A stretch of 37,816 bases of DNA from Candidatus Brocadiaceae bacterium (GCA_003551305.1 PUMJ01000267.1:1-37816); one strand, 5' to 3'; shown: positions 25,150 through 33,819, numbered from the stretch's first letter. The notes: a model not told the origin generated them from the letters alone. Numbers and translations: made by a program.

Positions 25150-25340
25150 CTCCGCCAACTCCCCATGCGTCCTCCTCGTCGTCCTCGCTTCTTGTCACCT
25201 CAGAGAACGGAGAGAACGGCCGGAGCTTGCCGCGCCGAGCGACGGGACAGTTCCGCTCGTCATCCCCCTCTTGTGTGCCGACCACGGAGCGCAACACCTG
25301 CTGCCGTCGTGGCCGTTGTGGTCAACTACACCCGTTCAGC

Positions 25341-26141
25341 TCAGTCCTCTTCGTCGAAGCCCAGCGTCTCGTGCAGCACGGCAAACGCCTCCCGCTGGGC
25401 GGCCTGGAGGCGTTCCCTGTAGCGCGCGATGGCCTGCTCGACCGTGTGGAACTGCTCGAACTCTTCGGGCGAGAGCATCTCCCCGAGTTCGTCAATGAAC
25501 TCCTGCTCGGCCCGCCGCTCCAGTTCCCGGTATTTCTCGCGATACTGCTCCCAGGCGGCGGGGTCTTCCAGCGTCTCCAGGCCGGGCATTTCGTCCAGTG
25601 CTTCCGCCAGGGCCCTGTGCTTGCGCGCGCGAAGGCGCACCAGCCTCTCGCGCGTCTCGCTGTCCACGTCCAGGAAGCGCATGGGGTCGGCCAGCGAGAT
25701 GCGCTCCCCGGGCGCGAGCGGGTGTTCCTCCTCGTCCAGGCCGACCGCATCCAGGAACTCCCGCCCCGCGCCGGTGACCTCTTCCGTCAGTTCGTCCAGC
25801 GCGGCCATCACGCGGTCGTAGCGTGCCCGCTGCTGCTCATCCAGCAGGCCGCGCACCCTCTCGGCATAGTCCCGGCGCAGTTCGTCCAACAGGCGTGCCT
25901 CGTCCAGCTTTCTGCGGCCGGCCATCCGGTTCAGCTCATCCTCCTGCTCGGGCGAGAGTTCCAGCACCTGCCGCGCCAGCCCGGTCACGTCATGCCGCTC
26001 CTCGCTGAAGCGGGCGACCAGTTCCCAGGCGCGCATCGCGCCGCCGGGCGCTTCCGGGGCGACCGGCTCTTGGACCCCGTCGGCAAGGGCCGCCGAACCC
26101 ACCGCAGCCAGCAAGAAAACCGCCAGGTATCTCCACAGCAT
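25341..26141 (-). CDS. secreted helical protein of unknown function
   Basis: The 266-residue protein begins with a signal peptide (MLWRYLAVFLLAAVGSAALA, residues 1-20) and is otherwise highly charged and helical. Repeated patterns such as LELSPEQEDELNRM and LSPEEFEQFHTVEQAI resemble Spy/CpxP-like or EF-hand-like periplasmic helices, but I cannot assign a family. The start at 26141 is one choice; an ATG three codons earlier (26150) lies only two bases from the GGAG. The gene diverges from the Ser/Thr kinase across 293 bases and converges with the UroD-like gene (191 bases between, no clear feature). Confidence 0.68.
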   Translation of the reverse strand: MLWRYLAVFLLAAVGSAALADGVQEPVAPEAPGGAMRAWELVARFSEERHDVTGLARQVLELSPEQEDELNRMAGRRKLDEARLLDELRRDYAERVRGLLDEQQRARYDRVMAALDELTEEVTGAGREFLDAVGLDEEEHPLAPGERISLADPMRFLDVDSETRERLVRLRARKHRALAEALDEMPGLETLEDPAAWEQYREKYRELERRAEQEFIDELGEMLSPEEFEQFHTVEQAIARYRERLQAAQREAFAVLHETLGFDEED

Positions 26142-26380
26142 GTTCCACATTCTCCGTAGTTTCCGTCGCCATTGCCCGTCCGCCGCCGAGCGCGAGACAG
26201 AACCCGATTTCATCACCGCCACCATGTTGAGGGAAGGAAGAGGGGGACGTCCGCGTCCCATTATACCCGCCGCCGGCCCTGCGCCCAACCCGCGGAAACA
26301 CGCACGCACTCACGCGCAAGAACTCCGGCGGCGACCGGCTCCGCAGATTTCAAGGCGCCTGACGGCCACAGGGCGACAGT

Positions 26381-26409
26381 TTGTTTTGGGCCCGCAGTTT
26401 GCCTATAAT
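26381..26409 (+). promoter_or_regulatory. promoter of the Ser/Thr kinase gene
   Basis: A perfect -10 TATAAT (26404-26409) lies 17 bases after TTGTTT (26381-26386). The start codon at 26435 is 25 bases downstream, giving a short leader that contains the GGAG at 26425-26428. The remaining part of the divergent region to 26142 shows nothing clear. Confidence 0.65.
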
Positions 26410-26434
26410 GCCGTCGCTTTGAATGGAGACTGCG

Positions 26435-27637
26435 ATGGGGCAGGGGTTGCCCAGCAAGTTCGGCAAGTGCAAGGTCATCCGCCAGCTCGGCCAGGGCGCC
26501 ACCGCAATAGTGCTTCTGGCCAAGCACGAGGGGCTGGGCATGCTGGTGGCCGTAAAAGTGCTGCGCAAGCGGCTCAGCGAGAGCCGTCCCGAGTTTGCCG
26601 AACGCTTCCTGCGCGAGGCCCAGATGGCCGCCCGCCTGGAACACCCGAACATCGTCAGGGTCATAGACTGTGGCGTCCAGGACGGCTATCACTTCATGGT
26701 GATGGACTACGTCGACGGCCACAACTGCATGCAACTGCTCAGCGAATACTCCGACGGGGTGCCGTGGCGCGAGGCGACCGGCATCGTCCTTCAGGCCACC
26801 GAGGCGCTGTCCTTCGCCGCCGAGCGGGACATCATTCACCGAGACGTCAAGCCCAGCAACATCATGCTGGACAGCAGCGGACGCGTCCGCGTCACGGACC
26901 TGGGGCTGGCCAAGCTGGCCGTTGAGGGCGTGGCCGCCCTGACGCAGGAACTGCACACGGTCGGCACACCCAACTACATGAGCCCGGAGCAGATCCGCTC
27001 CCCGGCCCGCCTTGACCTGCGCGCCGACATCTATTCGCTCGGAGCCACCTTCTACCACCTGGTCACCGGCCGGCCGCCTTTCGTCGGCGACAACCCCATG
27101 GACGTGGTCACACGTCACCTGACCGAACCGCTGGTGCCGCCCTACAAAGTCCGCCGCGACCTGCCGGCCGCCGTCAGCAAGGTCATCTGCAAGATGATGG
27201 CCAAGTCCGCCAAGCGCCGCTACCAGGACTACGAGACCCTGCAGGAGGACCTGCACAACCTGCAGTCGGGTAACGACGTCACCGCGCTCGACTTCCGGGA
27301 GACCTTCACCACCAGCGAAGAGGACGTGCGGCTGGTAAAGTTGCTCGAACGGCTCAGCGCCGGCATCTCCGTGGAAGTAGACGACGACGAGGAGCCGTCC
27401 AGGCCCGCCGACGACCACGAAAGGGGCACCGACGCGAACGGTTCCTCCTCGCTGCCGCCCTTCAGCCCCGCCGACCACGCCCTCTACCGCCCGCCCGCCA
27501 GCGACGAGGGCAGCACGCTGGTGGCCGGCTCATCGGCCGGGCCGGACTCCGCCATCTGGATCATCTTCGTGGTGGCCCTCATCGGCGTCCTGGTCCTCAT
27601 CGCCATAGCAGCCCTCACGGTCTTCTTCAGCGGCTGA
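26435..27637 (+). CDS. membrane-anchored Hanks-type Ser/Thr protein kinase
   Basis: This 400-residue kinase phosphorylates proteins on Ser/Thr. The cytosolic kinase domain (about 10-275) shows the Gly-rich loop GQGATA (19-24), VAVK with K41, E61 of helix C, HRDVKPSN at 135-142, DLG at 155-157 in place of DFG (common in bacterial members), SPE at 183-185 and D198 in DIYSLG. An acidic, Pro/Ser-rich linker follows, and a single C-terminal membrane helix (about 375-397, IWIIFVVALIGVLVLIAIAA) ends the protein with almost nothing beyond it. No extracellular sensor is therefore present. The start at 26435 is chosen because GGAG lies six bases upstream; an ATG four codons earlier lacks one. Confidence 0.93.
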   Translation: MGQGLPSKFGKCKVIRQLGQGATAIVLLAKHEGLGMLVAVKVLRKRLSESRPEFAERFLREAQMAARLEHPNIVRVIDCGVQDGYHFMVMDYVDGHNCMQLLSEYSDGVPWREATGIVLQATEALSFAAERDIIHRDVKPSNIMLDSSGRVRVTDLGLAKLAVEGVAALTQELHTVGTPNYMSPEQIRSPARLDLRADIYSLGATFYHLVTGRPPFVGDNPMDVVTRHLTEPLVPPYKVRRDLPAAVSKVICKMMAKSAKRRYQDYETLQEDLHNLQSGNDVTALDFRETFTTSEEDVRLVKLLERLSAGISVEVDDDEEPSRPADDHERGTDANGSSSLPPFSPADHALYRPPASDEGSTLVAGSSAGPDSAIWIIFVVALIGVLVLIAIAALTVFFSG

Positions 27638-27680
27638 GCCGGCCTCGAACCCCGCCCAGGCGCTTCCCTTCCCCGCCGTT

Positions 27681-28713
27681 CCTCTGCGCTCTCCGCGGCA
27701 TTTGCGGTTCAAGCCCTTTCGTCGCTGTGCCCCTCGCCCTTACCGTTGCTGGTCTCCTTTGCCTCTTGCCGTTGCCGTTGTGCCTCTCCCCTTCGTTGCC
27801 GTTCGTCGTGTCCGTGGTGGTCGTAGTGGTTAGTCGCCGTCCTTCGTGTTCTGCGAGCCCTTCGCGCAAGAAGCCGTTGTCGTTGCTGGTCGCCTTTGCC
27901 TCTTGCCGTTGCCGTTGTGCTCTTCTTTGCTGTCCTTCGTGTCCTTCGTGCGCTTCGTGGTAGAAGCCGTTTGCCGTTCTTCCCTTCCCCGCCGTTCCTC
28001 GGCGCCCTCCGCGGTCTCTGCGGTTCAAGCCTTTTTTCGACAACGGCTTACGACAAAATGGATTCGTTTCGCAAAACCGTCGTATCAGGCCGCTGCCCCC
28101 CGCGCCTCACGTGCTCCGCCGCTGCGCAGGGAGCCTATACATAAGGGTACCCGTTATCGGCCCGGATTTCAAGCCCCCGACGTTGCCGTTCTCCGTGCTT
28201 CCGTCTGCCGTTGGGCCCCGCGTAGTTGCCGTTCTTCCTCTCCCCGCCGTTCCTCTGCCCCTCTGCGGTTTCTGTCGTTGCCGTCGCGTCCGAGGGCGAG
28301 GACGAGAAGGAGGGCGAGGACGATTACCCCTCGATCGCCGTTTGTGGCCGCCTCAGTGGTCCGCGCCGTTGCCGTTGTGCCTGTCTCCTCCTTCCTCTGC
28401 GCTCTCCGCGCCCTCTGCGGTTCAAGCCTTTCGTCGCTGTGCCCCTCGCCGTTTCCGTTGCTGGTCTCCTTTGCCTCTTGCCGTTGCCGTCGTGCCTGTC
28501 TCCTCCTTTCTCTGCGCTCTCCGCGTCCTCTGCGGTTCAGGCCTTTCGTCGTTGTGCCCAACGCCGTTGCCGTTGCTGGTCTCCTTTGCCTCTTGCCGTT
28601 GTACTCTTCTTTGTCGTTCTTCGTGTTCTTCGTGCGCTTCGTGGTAGAAGCCGTTGCCGTTCTTCCTTTCTCCGCCGTTTCTCTGCGTTCTCCGCACCCT
28701 CGGCGGTTCAAGC
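27681..28713. repeat. pyrimidine-rich mosaic repeat array, about 1 kb
   Basis: This 1.3-kb gene-free stretch (27638-28966) holds three interleaved modules. Q contains CTCTGCGCTCTCCGCG and CTCTGCGGTTCAAGCC (near 27681, 27996, 28252 partial, 28394, 28509, 28679). P contains CTGGTCTCCTTTGCC and CTTGCCGTTGCCGTTG (27745, 27882, 28457, 28572). R contains CCTTCGTGCGCTTCGTGG or close variants (27935, 28617; partial at 27841). Q followed by TTTCGTCG and P forms a longer unit of about 100 bases present three times (27681, 28394, 28509). The plus strand is C/T-rich throughout. Open frames across it are by-products of the repeats. The array starts just after the kinase stop and ends before the promoter at 28753. 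Confidence 0.85.
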
Positions 28714-28752
28714 CGTTCGTTCTTTCGCCGGCTTTTTCGCGCGAAAAGAGTC

Positions 28753-28781
28753 TTGACTTATGGGAAGCGGGATGCTATCAC
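28753..28781 (+). promoter_or_regulatory. promoter of the beta-propeller gene
   Basis: TTGACT (28753-28758) and TATCAC (28776-28781) are 17 bases apart, and a TG one base before the -10 gives an extended -10. The leader to the start at 28967 would be about 180 bases and contains a CCTGCCCTGAGCGTAGCGG stretch of a type I recall from other environmental genomes. Confidence 0.6.
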
Positions 28782-28966
28782 TCGAACATGCTGGACACCG
28801 GTCACATCCGGACGCGCGGGGAAGGGACCGTGCTGGAGCGCGCCCGCTGTGGCGCCGGAGCCTGCCCTGAGCGTAGCGGAAAGGGGCGGCGACGGTGCTG
28901 GGCGAGGACTGGAGCGCGTCGGGGGGAGCGGAACTGGTGCGTCCGGCACCTGACGGAGGATACGTC

Positions 28967-30073
28967 ATGCGAGACGGAACGAGTATTGTGCACGTGATGG
29001 CGGCCCTTGGGCTGCTGTTTCCCGGCATAGCGTGCGCCCGACCGGCGGTTACTCTCGAGGCGGGAGGCAAGGTTCAGTATGCGTGGGTCGTGTGTGGGCG
29101 TCACCTGGTGTCGATGTCGATTATGAATGCTGGTGAAGTTTGGGACGAACCGGAGGGGGAAGTGCGCGTGTGGAGGATAAGCGATACGGAGTCGCCGACG
29201 CTTGAGCGGACATTCGAACTGCCCCGGGAGGGGCCCCTTGGCAGGGTGTGGCCAATCTCGGAGTCCCGGTTTTTCGTGGGGGTGAGGGAACCGGGCACGA
29301 GGTGGGTGATCAGGATGGTCGCAGTCCTGGACCTGGAGACCTCCGAGAGGGAGCGCTCTGTGCGCGCCACGATCGGTCGGGTCGAGGGGCTCACAGTCTC
29401 CCCGTGCGGAAAGCTGGTGGCATGGGCTGAGCGTGACGGAGAGACCGAGCAGTTCCTCATCCGGGTTGCAGACAGCGGGACGCTGGAGCCGGTGGCGCAG
29501 GTGCGGGGGGCTCTGTTCTTCAGCAGCCAGGCTCTGCGCAGACTCAGGTTCTCGCCGGACGGCAAGCTGCTGGCCTTCGGCGGCGAGACCGGGCATCCCT
29601 CTCTGGGAGTGATGGATGTCGAGGCGGAGAGTCTCCTCTGGTATGAGAGTCTAAAGGGAACGGGAAGAGGCCCAAGGCAGCTGGCCTTCTCGCCGGACGG
29701 CCGGCAACTATATGCCACCGGTATCGGGGGGCTGGCCTGCTACGATACGCTGTCGGGCGACACCGTGTGGGTGGACCGACCGCAGTTCCGTCTGTTTGTG
29801 TTCCCGGTGGGTAGGGTTCCGCACGACTACCAGCTTCAGGCCCTCGCCGTTTCGCCCGACGGCCGGCTTGTGGCCGCTGCATCGTTCCAGGCGAAGGTCT
29901 TTATCTGGGACGCGAGGACGGGCGAGCGGCTGGGCGAGGTGCGTGTCTCGGACTATCCGATCGGGGAGGCCCTGGTCTTCGACCCGTCCGGGCGGGGCCT
30001 GTGGGGCGGTGGCAGCCTGGACACGGAGATGAAGTACTACCCCATCGAGCGATACTACCCCAAGGACGAATAG
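28967..30073 (+). CDS. exported WD40-like beta-propeller protein
   Basis: This 368-residue protein starts with a hydrophobic signal (MRDGTSIVHVMAALGLLFPG, residues 1-20, then IACA), possibly cleaved after ACA or lipidated. The body is a propeller with repeated WD40/YVTN-style blades: GLTVSPCGKLVAWAE, RLRFSPDGKLLAFGGETG, QLAFSPDGRQLYATGIGG, ALAVSPDGRLVAAASFQAKV followed by FIWDARTGERL, and LVFDPSGRGLWGGG. It is likely a periplasmic or surface scaffold; no catalytic domain is visible. The start has GGAGGA six bases upstream and a promoter further up. A GATGAACGC-type repeat begins 30 bases after the stop. Confidence 0.85.
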   Translation: MRDGTSIVHVMAALGLLFPGIACARPAVTLEAGGKVQYAWVVCGRHLVSMSIMNAGEVWDEPEGEVRVWRISDTESPTLERTFELPREGPLGRVWPISESRFFVGVREPGTRWVIRMVAVLDLETSERERSVRATIGRVEGLTVSPCGKLVAWAERDGETEQFLIRVADSGTLEPVAQVRGALFFSSQALRRLRFSPDGKLLAFGGETGHPSLGVMDVEAESLLWYESLKGTGRGPRQLAFSPDGRQLYATGIGGLACYDTLSGDTVWVDRPQFRLFVFPVGRVPHDYQLQALAVSPDGRLVAAASFQAKVFIWDARTGERLGEVRVSDYPIGEALVFDPSGRGLWGGGSLDTEMKYYPIERYYPKDE

Positions 30074-30103
30074 CCGGCGCCGTCCCGGCCGGAACGGCAG
30101 AGG

Positions 30104-30138
30104 AACCGCGGATGAACGCGGATGAACGCTGATGAGAG
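30104..30138 (+). repeat. GATGAACGC-type repeat, copy 1
   Basis: AACCGCG followed by GATGAACGC-type 10-base units, about 35 bases, 30 bases after the stop of the beta-propeller gene. Similar copies start at 31144 and 31969. Confidence 0.85.
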
Positions 30139-30258
30139 GTGCGGCGGTATGACGGCGAGCGGCTGCGGATGGTGTTGGTCGGCTGCTGAGAGGGTGTGGA
30201 CTCTCAACGTGGCGCCGGCGACTGCTGAACGGAGTTTCCTCTGGCCCTGAGGAGCACT

Positions 30259-31155
30259 ATGAGCAAGGGGCGGCTGAGCAAGAGGTCGGGGCTGTGGCTG
30301 GCGGTGCTCGCGTGGGCGGTGCTGATGTACCTGTCGGCCTTCCTCGTTTGTGCCCGGTTCTACTCGGCGTATTTCATGGAACCGCCGCCCGACGGAGTGG
30401 GGCAGTACGTCTACTTCAGCCCCAATCCCCGCGTGGACCGGGCCCTGTACGCCGTCTTCCGTCCGCCGGTCGCTTTCGTGGAGGCGGCAGGCTGGTTTGC
30501 GTACGCTCCCGGGTGGTATCCCGACTTCTACGATGATTGGGACCTGGACTGGCCCCTCGGGCTGATGGGTTGGGGATGGGTGTTGTGGGATGTGCGGCCG
30601 GGCGGTGCCGGGCTCCCGTTGCACTATGCCGGTGTGGGCATCGCGGTGGGTCTGATCACGTTGACGGTGATGCTCCTGGCCCTCATGGCGGGGCGCTGGC
30701 GCGGGCGCCGGACGGGCGGCCGCGAGGCGCCCGAGACGGGGTCGGGGGACGGCGGGACTCGGTGGGGCATGAGCTTCGATGCGACCGTCTTCGCGGGGAT
30801 GAACGCGCTGCTGATATGCGCCTGGTTGCTCAGCACACGGGTCCGGGCAGTGTACTGGTTTCTGGACGGGCTATACCTGGTGGTTTTCGTCGTTGTGCTT
30901 GCCCTGGAGGCCGGCGTCATCATTGTGAGGCGCCGGGCTACCGGCCGGCGGCGACGGCGTCCTGATTGGCCGGGCATCGTCGCCGCCGTGCTGATGCTGC
31001 CGCTTGCCGCTTTCTTCGCCGTGGTGGGCATCGCCGGGCCAGCGACGGCACCCCTCGCGGTCTTGCTCGTACACCTGCCTTTCGGTTTCGTCTTCGCATT
31101 TCTGGGCCTGCTCGATTTCGGGCTGGACCCGGGCCTGCAGAGAAACCGCGGATGA
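30259..31155 (+). CDS. multi-pass membrane protein of unknown function
   Basis: This 298-residue protein has an N-terminal helix (about 12-33), an extracytoplasmic loop rich in Trp, Tyr, Asp and Pro (YAPGWYPDFYDDWDLDWPLG), and several further helices near 124-145, 172-190, 197-220 and 235-290 with Arg-rich loops (RRRATGRRRRRPDWPG). No family is recognised. GAGGAG precedes the ATG by about five bases. The last codons (QRNRG and stop) lie inside the GATGAACGC repeat that begins at 31144, so the repeat supplies the stop codon. It is followed by another membrane-protein gene. Confidence 0.72.
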   Translation: MSKGRLSKRSGLWLAVLAWAVLMYLSAFLVCARFYSAYFMEPPPDGVGQYVYFSPNPRVDRALYAVFRPPVAFVEAAGWFAYAPGWYPDFYDDWDLDWPLGLMGWGWVLWDVRPGGAGLPLHYAGVGIAVGLITLTVMLLALMAGRWRGRRTGGREAPETGSGDGGTRWGMSFDATVFAGMNALLICAWLLSTRVRAVYWFLDGLYLVVFVVVLALEAGVIIVRRRATGRRRRRPDWPGIVAAVLMLPLAAFFAVVGIAGPATAPLAVLLVHLPFGFVFAFLGLLDFGLDPGLQRNRG

Positions 31156-31186
31156 ACGCGGATGAACGCTGATGAACGCGGATGAC
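31144..31186 (+). repeat. GATGAACGC-type repeat, copy 2, overlapping a stop codon
   Basis: AACCGCG followed by four imperfect GATGAACGC units. The first unit contains the TGA (31153-31155) that ends the membrane-protein gene. It is the longest of the three copies. Confidence 0.88.
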
Positions 31187-31256
31187 GGTAGGCGACGCTC
31201 CGGCCGAGCGGGAGCCCGCCGAACAGTCCGGGGCCCCTTGTTGTGTGGAGGGTGTG

Positions 31257-31958
31257 ATGGCTGCGACAAGGAAAGCAACGCGGGTGCTGGGGCTTTTCTA
31301 CTACGTTGCCGGCGGCCTGGTTGCCCTGCTGGGAGCCGCGACGTTGCCCGTGGTGTTGATGGACGTGTTAGAGGATGCCCCGGTTTCCGTCAGGGTTTTC
31401 TTCGGCACCTTTGGCGTCCTTCTGTCCGCGTTTCTGCTGGTGCTGGCGCTGTGCCTCGTGTTCGCCGGCCGGTTCATGCGTCATCAGCGTGGGCGGGCCT
31501 TCTGCCTGGGGATGGCGTGCATCCTGTGTTTTGCGTTCTTTCCGGTGGGTCTGGTGCTCGGCGTGCCGAGCCTCGTCATCCTGGCGAAGGAGCCCGGGGA
31601 CGACAGCGAGGAGGAGCCGGCGGGTGACGCCCGCCTCGCCCCTCCGCCCCGGGCGCCGACGGGCGCCCGGCAAGTGGAGCGCGTCGTGAAGATGGTCGGC
31701 GACACGTATTGCGGGCCGAACTGGCGAAGGGGGGACAACATCTGGCAGGCAAAAGTGGTGGGCGTCTTGGCCCTTGTGGGCGCGTCAGCAGGGGCAATAG
31801 CCTTCTCGATTGCCTGGCCGGAGGAGGGCTCGGCGGTCTGGTTCCTCGGCGGCACGTTCCTGGGCGTCGCGGCCGGCGCGCTGCTGGGGCTGTTCGTCAG
31901 CGGGGCCTACCTGGGCATATACCGCCTCGTGATGCAGCTACGAGGCCGCGACGATTGA
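31257..31958 (+). CDS. membrane protein of unknown function
   Basis: This 233-residue protein has about five hydrophobic helices (near 10-34, 46-72, 80-105, 168-190 and 196-225). A long acidic/Pro-rich cytosolic or periplasmic linker (KEPGDDSEEEPAGDARLAPP) separates two bundles. No family is recognised. The start at 31257 is preferred because GGAGG lies five bases upstream; an in-frame GTG/ATG farther up would overlap the repeat. A repeat begins 11 bases after the stop. Confidence 0.68.
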   Translation: MAATRKATRVLGLFYYVAGGLVALLGAATLPVVLMDVLEDAPVSVRVFFGTFGVLLSAFLLVLALCLVFAGRFMRHQRGRAFCLGMACILCFAFFPVGLVLGVPSLVILAKEPGDDSEEEPAGDARLAPPPRAPTGARQVERVVKMVGDTYCGPNWRRGDNIWQAKVVGVLALVGASAGAIAFSIAWPEEGSAVWFLGGTFLGVAAGALLGLFVSGAYLGIYRLVMQLRGRDD

Positions 31959-31968
31959 CGGTATGCGC

Positions 31969-32003
31969 AACCACAGATGGACGCGGATAAACGCGGATGA
32001 GAG
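31969..32003 (+). repeat. GATGAACGC-type repeat, copy 3 (diverged)
   Basis: AACCACAGATGGACGCGG followed by ATAAACGCGGATGAGAGG; the units are more worn than copies 1 and 2 but keep the AACC head and the GCGGAT core. It starts 11 bases after a stop codon. Confidence 0.75.
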
Positions 32004-32054
32004 GCGCCGGAGGGCGCGGAATCTACAGTGGCACCCGGTGTCGGAGACAGCCCG

Positions 32055-33065
32055 ATGTCCAGACGGAAACGGCCCATGTCTGTCACAGCGATCGGATGGT
32101 TCTGGCTGATCACCGGCTGGCTCTTTTGCGCAGGCTCTGTGTCTGTCGTGCTTGCCTTGCTGTTGACGGAGGGCAGGGGTATCGTCGGCGATCTACTGCG
32201 GCCACCGAGGATTGCAGTGGCCGTTTCGTGCGCCGTGGGCATCATCGGCCTGGTGTCCGGGTGGGGGCTGTTGAAACTGAAGGAATGGGCACGCAGGACG
32301 TTGCGCGTCTTAACGGCACTGTGCATTGCGGCGGTTGCCGCCATCGGCCTCTTCGGGCTGGATATGTGGGGCTTGCCTGGCGGGAACGAACCCGCGGATG
32401 TGATCATAGCGCGCTTTGGCGCCACTGTCGCACTCTTTGTTGCCCTCGTGTGCGGCTTCGGCGTCGTCTATCAATGCCTTGGCAGCGGCGGCATGAAGAC
32501 TGCCATGCGGGGGCCGGGTGATCAAGGGGGCCTGCCACCGGAAGGCCGTCCTCCGCAGGAGGCCGAAGGTGCGCGCAAGTCGAGGGCCCCCTGGATTGCG
32601 GCCCTCCCCCCGACCATCGCGTTGACGGCCGTGCTCGTTGCCATGGCCATCGCCCTTCCTCAGGCTCCCCGGACCAAAGAGCAGTATGAACGCCTCCAGC
32701 ATCAGATGTTCGTAGCGATCGCCCTGCTGGCTGAGGAGAACATCGAGAGAGTGACGGTCTTCGACCATTGGTATGGTGCGGCGGAACCTCTGCATGTCGT
32801 GGCAGATGCCGAACGGGTGGGTCGTTTTGCCACAGCCCTGCGGGAGGCGACCCCCTGGACGCCCAACCAGCCCCATTTCAGAAGAACATGTTATGTTGTG
32901 GTTGAACTGCGGGACGACGTCTCACTGGAATACCGGATCGGCTTGAAACGGGATGACGTAGCGTACATATACTTTGTGGCCAAACAGGATGACTCCCTCT
33001 CGCACTTCGGCCATGCGCAGAGCCGCCCCCTGTTTCAGTGGCTCCAGGAGGTCGGGGTTCGCTGA
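32055..33065 (+). CDS. membrane protein with C-terminal soluble domain, unknown function
   Basis: This 336-residue protein has about five hydrophobic helices (near 12-38, 52-74, 82-101, 116-140, 182-203), of which the first four form one bundle, then a soluble domain of about 130 residues (EQYERLQHQMF to the end). The N-terminal part (SVTAIGWFWLITG, LLKLKEWARRTLRVL) resembles small membrane proteins of no known role. The soluble part has alternating strands and helices (RRTCYVVVELRDDVSLEYRI) but I cannot name it. GGAG lies eight bases before the ATG at 32055. Confidence 0.7.
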   Translation: MSRRKRPMSVTAIGWFWLITGWLFCAGSVSVVLALLLTEGRGIVGDLLRPPRIAVAVSCAVGIIGLVSGWGLLKLKEWARRTLRVLTALCIAAVAAIGLFGLDMWGLPGGNEPADVIIARFGATVALFVALVCGFGVVYQCLGSGGMKTAMRGPGDQGGLPPEGRPPQEAEGARKSRAPWIAALPPTIALTAVLVAMAIALPQAPRTKEQYERLQHQMFVAIALLAEENIERVTVFDHWYGAAEPLHVVADAERVGRFATALREATPWTPNQPHFRRTCYVVVELRDDVSLEYRIGLKRDDVAYIYFVAKQDDSLSHFGHAQSRPLFQWLQEVGVR

Positions 33066-33140
33066 TTCTCTGGCGCGTGAATGGGCGCCGGTCGAGTGGC
33101 CGCCGAGATTCGGGGTTTGACCGAAAGGAGGGACGCACCG

Positions 33141-33689
33141 ATGAGGTCTGCACGGCGGTCTTGGCGTCTTCAGATCGTTTTGTGGGCGCTGGTCTTTGCC
33201 GTTGGTCTCGGCTCTATGGGCCTCATTGCCGGCCCCTTATCGCCTATGAGCCGGATGGAGGGGTGCCGCGTCATCCAGGGGCAGGGCGTGGGCGTCGCGT
33301 TGGCCGTGCTGGCAGTGATCTTGAGTTCAATATGGTCTGCGGTGAAGAGTTCCGATCTTCCGAAGGCGGATGGCGCGGGGCAGTCTGCACAGCAGTTCCC
33401 GCGCCTCCGAATCGTCCTGTGGGCGCTGGTCGGCGCCGTGCTTATGTTCTTGCATTACGCAGCGTCTCTGGCCGAGTACGTTATGAGCGGCACGGCGGTC
33501 CCCTCACTCCGGCATTTCCTCTTTCCTTTCACCCGGAGGGGCTGGTTCTTCTACCTGCTGGCGATGGGGGTATTCCTGGCGATGGGCGTGCTTCTGGCGT
33601 TCATCAGATTGCAGAGACTGCGGTCCCAAGCTCCGAGTTGCTGCACAGGAACGTCGGCGCCCTGGTGCAAGACCGGCTCGGCCACCTGA
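33141..33689 (+). CDS. small membrane protein with internal duplication
   Basis: This 182-residue protein has four likely helices. The first and third start alike (RLQIVLWALVFAVG at about 9-22 and RLRIVLWALVGAV at about 88-100), which suggests an internal duplication of a two-helix unit. The C-terminus (QAPSCCTGTSAPWCKTGSAT) is Cys/Thr-rich and unlike the rest. AAAGGAGGG lies eight bases before the ATG and is the best ribosome binding site of this block. No family is recognised. It is the last plus-strand gene here; 130 bases without clear features separate it from the next stop on the other strand. Confidence 0.7.
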   Translation: MRSARRSWRLQIVLWALVFAVGLGSMGLIAGPLSPMSRMEGCRVIQGQGVGVALAVLAVILSSIWSAVKSSDLPKADGAGQSAQQFPRLRIVLWALVGAVLMFLHYAASLAEYVMSGTAVPSLRHFLFPFTRRGWFFYLLAMGVFLAMGVLLAFIRLQRLRSQAPSCCTGTSAPWCKTGSAT

Positions 33690-33819
33690 GGCGCGGCGCA
33701 TGATGCAACAGGGGGCGGGCTATGGGGGGCGAGCTGCAGCCAGCAGGCGTCTCGCAGGCAACCCTGCCACAGGCCGTCCCCGGTGCGTAACCAGGCCTTT
33801 GGGGGCGGAGAGAGGGGCC

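Noticed and set aside
27681-28713. CRISPR-like appearance of the repeat array
   Set aside because: Modules vary in length and order, there are no unique spacers of constant size, and no cas gene is near.
28858-28884. CCTGCCCTGAGCGTAGCGG stretch in the leader of the propeller gene as a mobile element
   Set aside because: A single short copy here with no terminal repeats or target duplication visible; it may still be part of a dispersed family.
27846-28997. Open frame of 383 codons through the repeat array
   Set aside because: It simply reads through repeat modules (Ser/Leu/Arg-rich, repeated words) and has no ribosome binding site.
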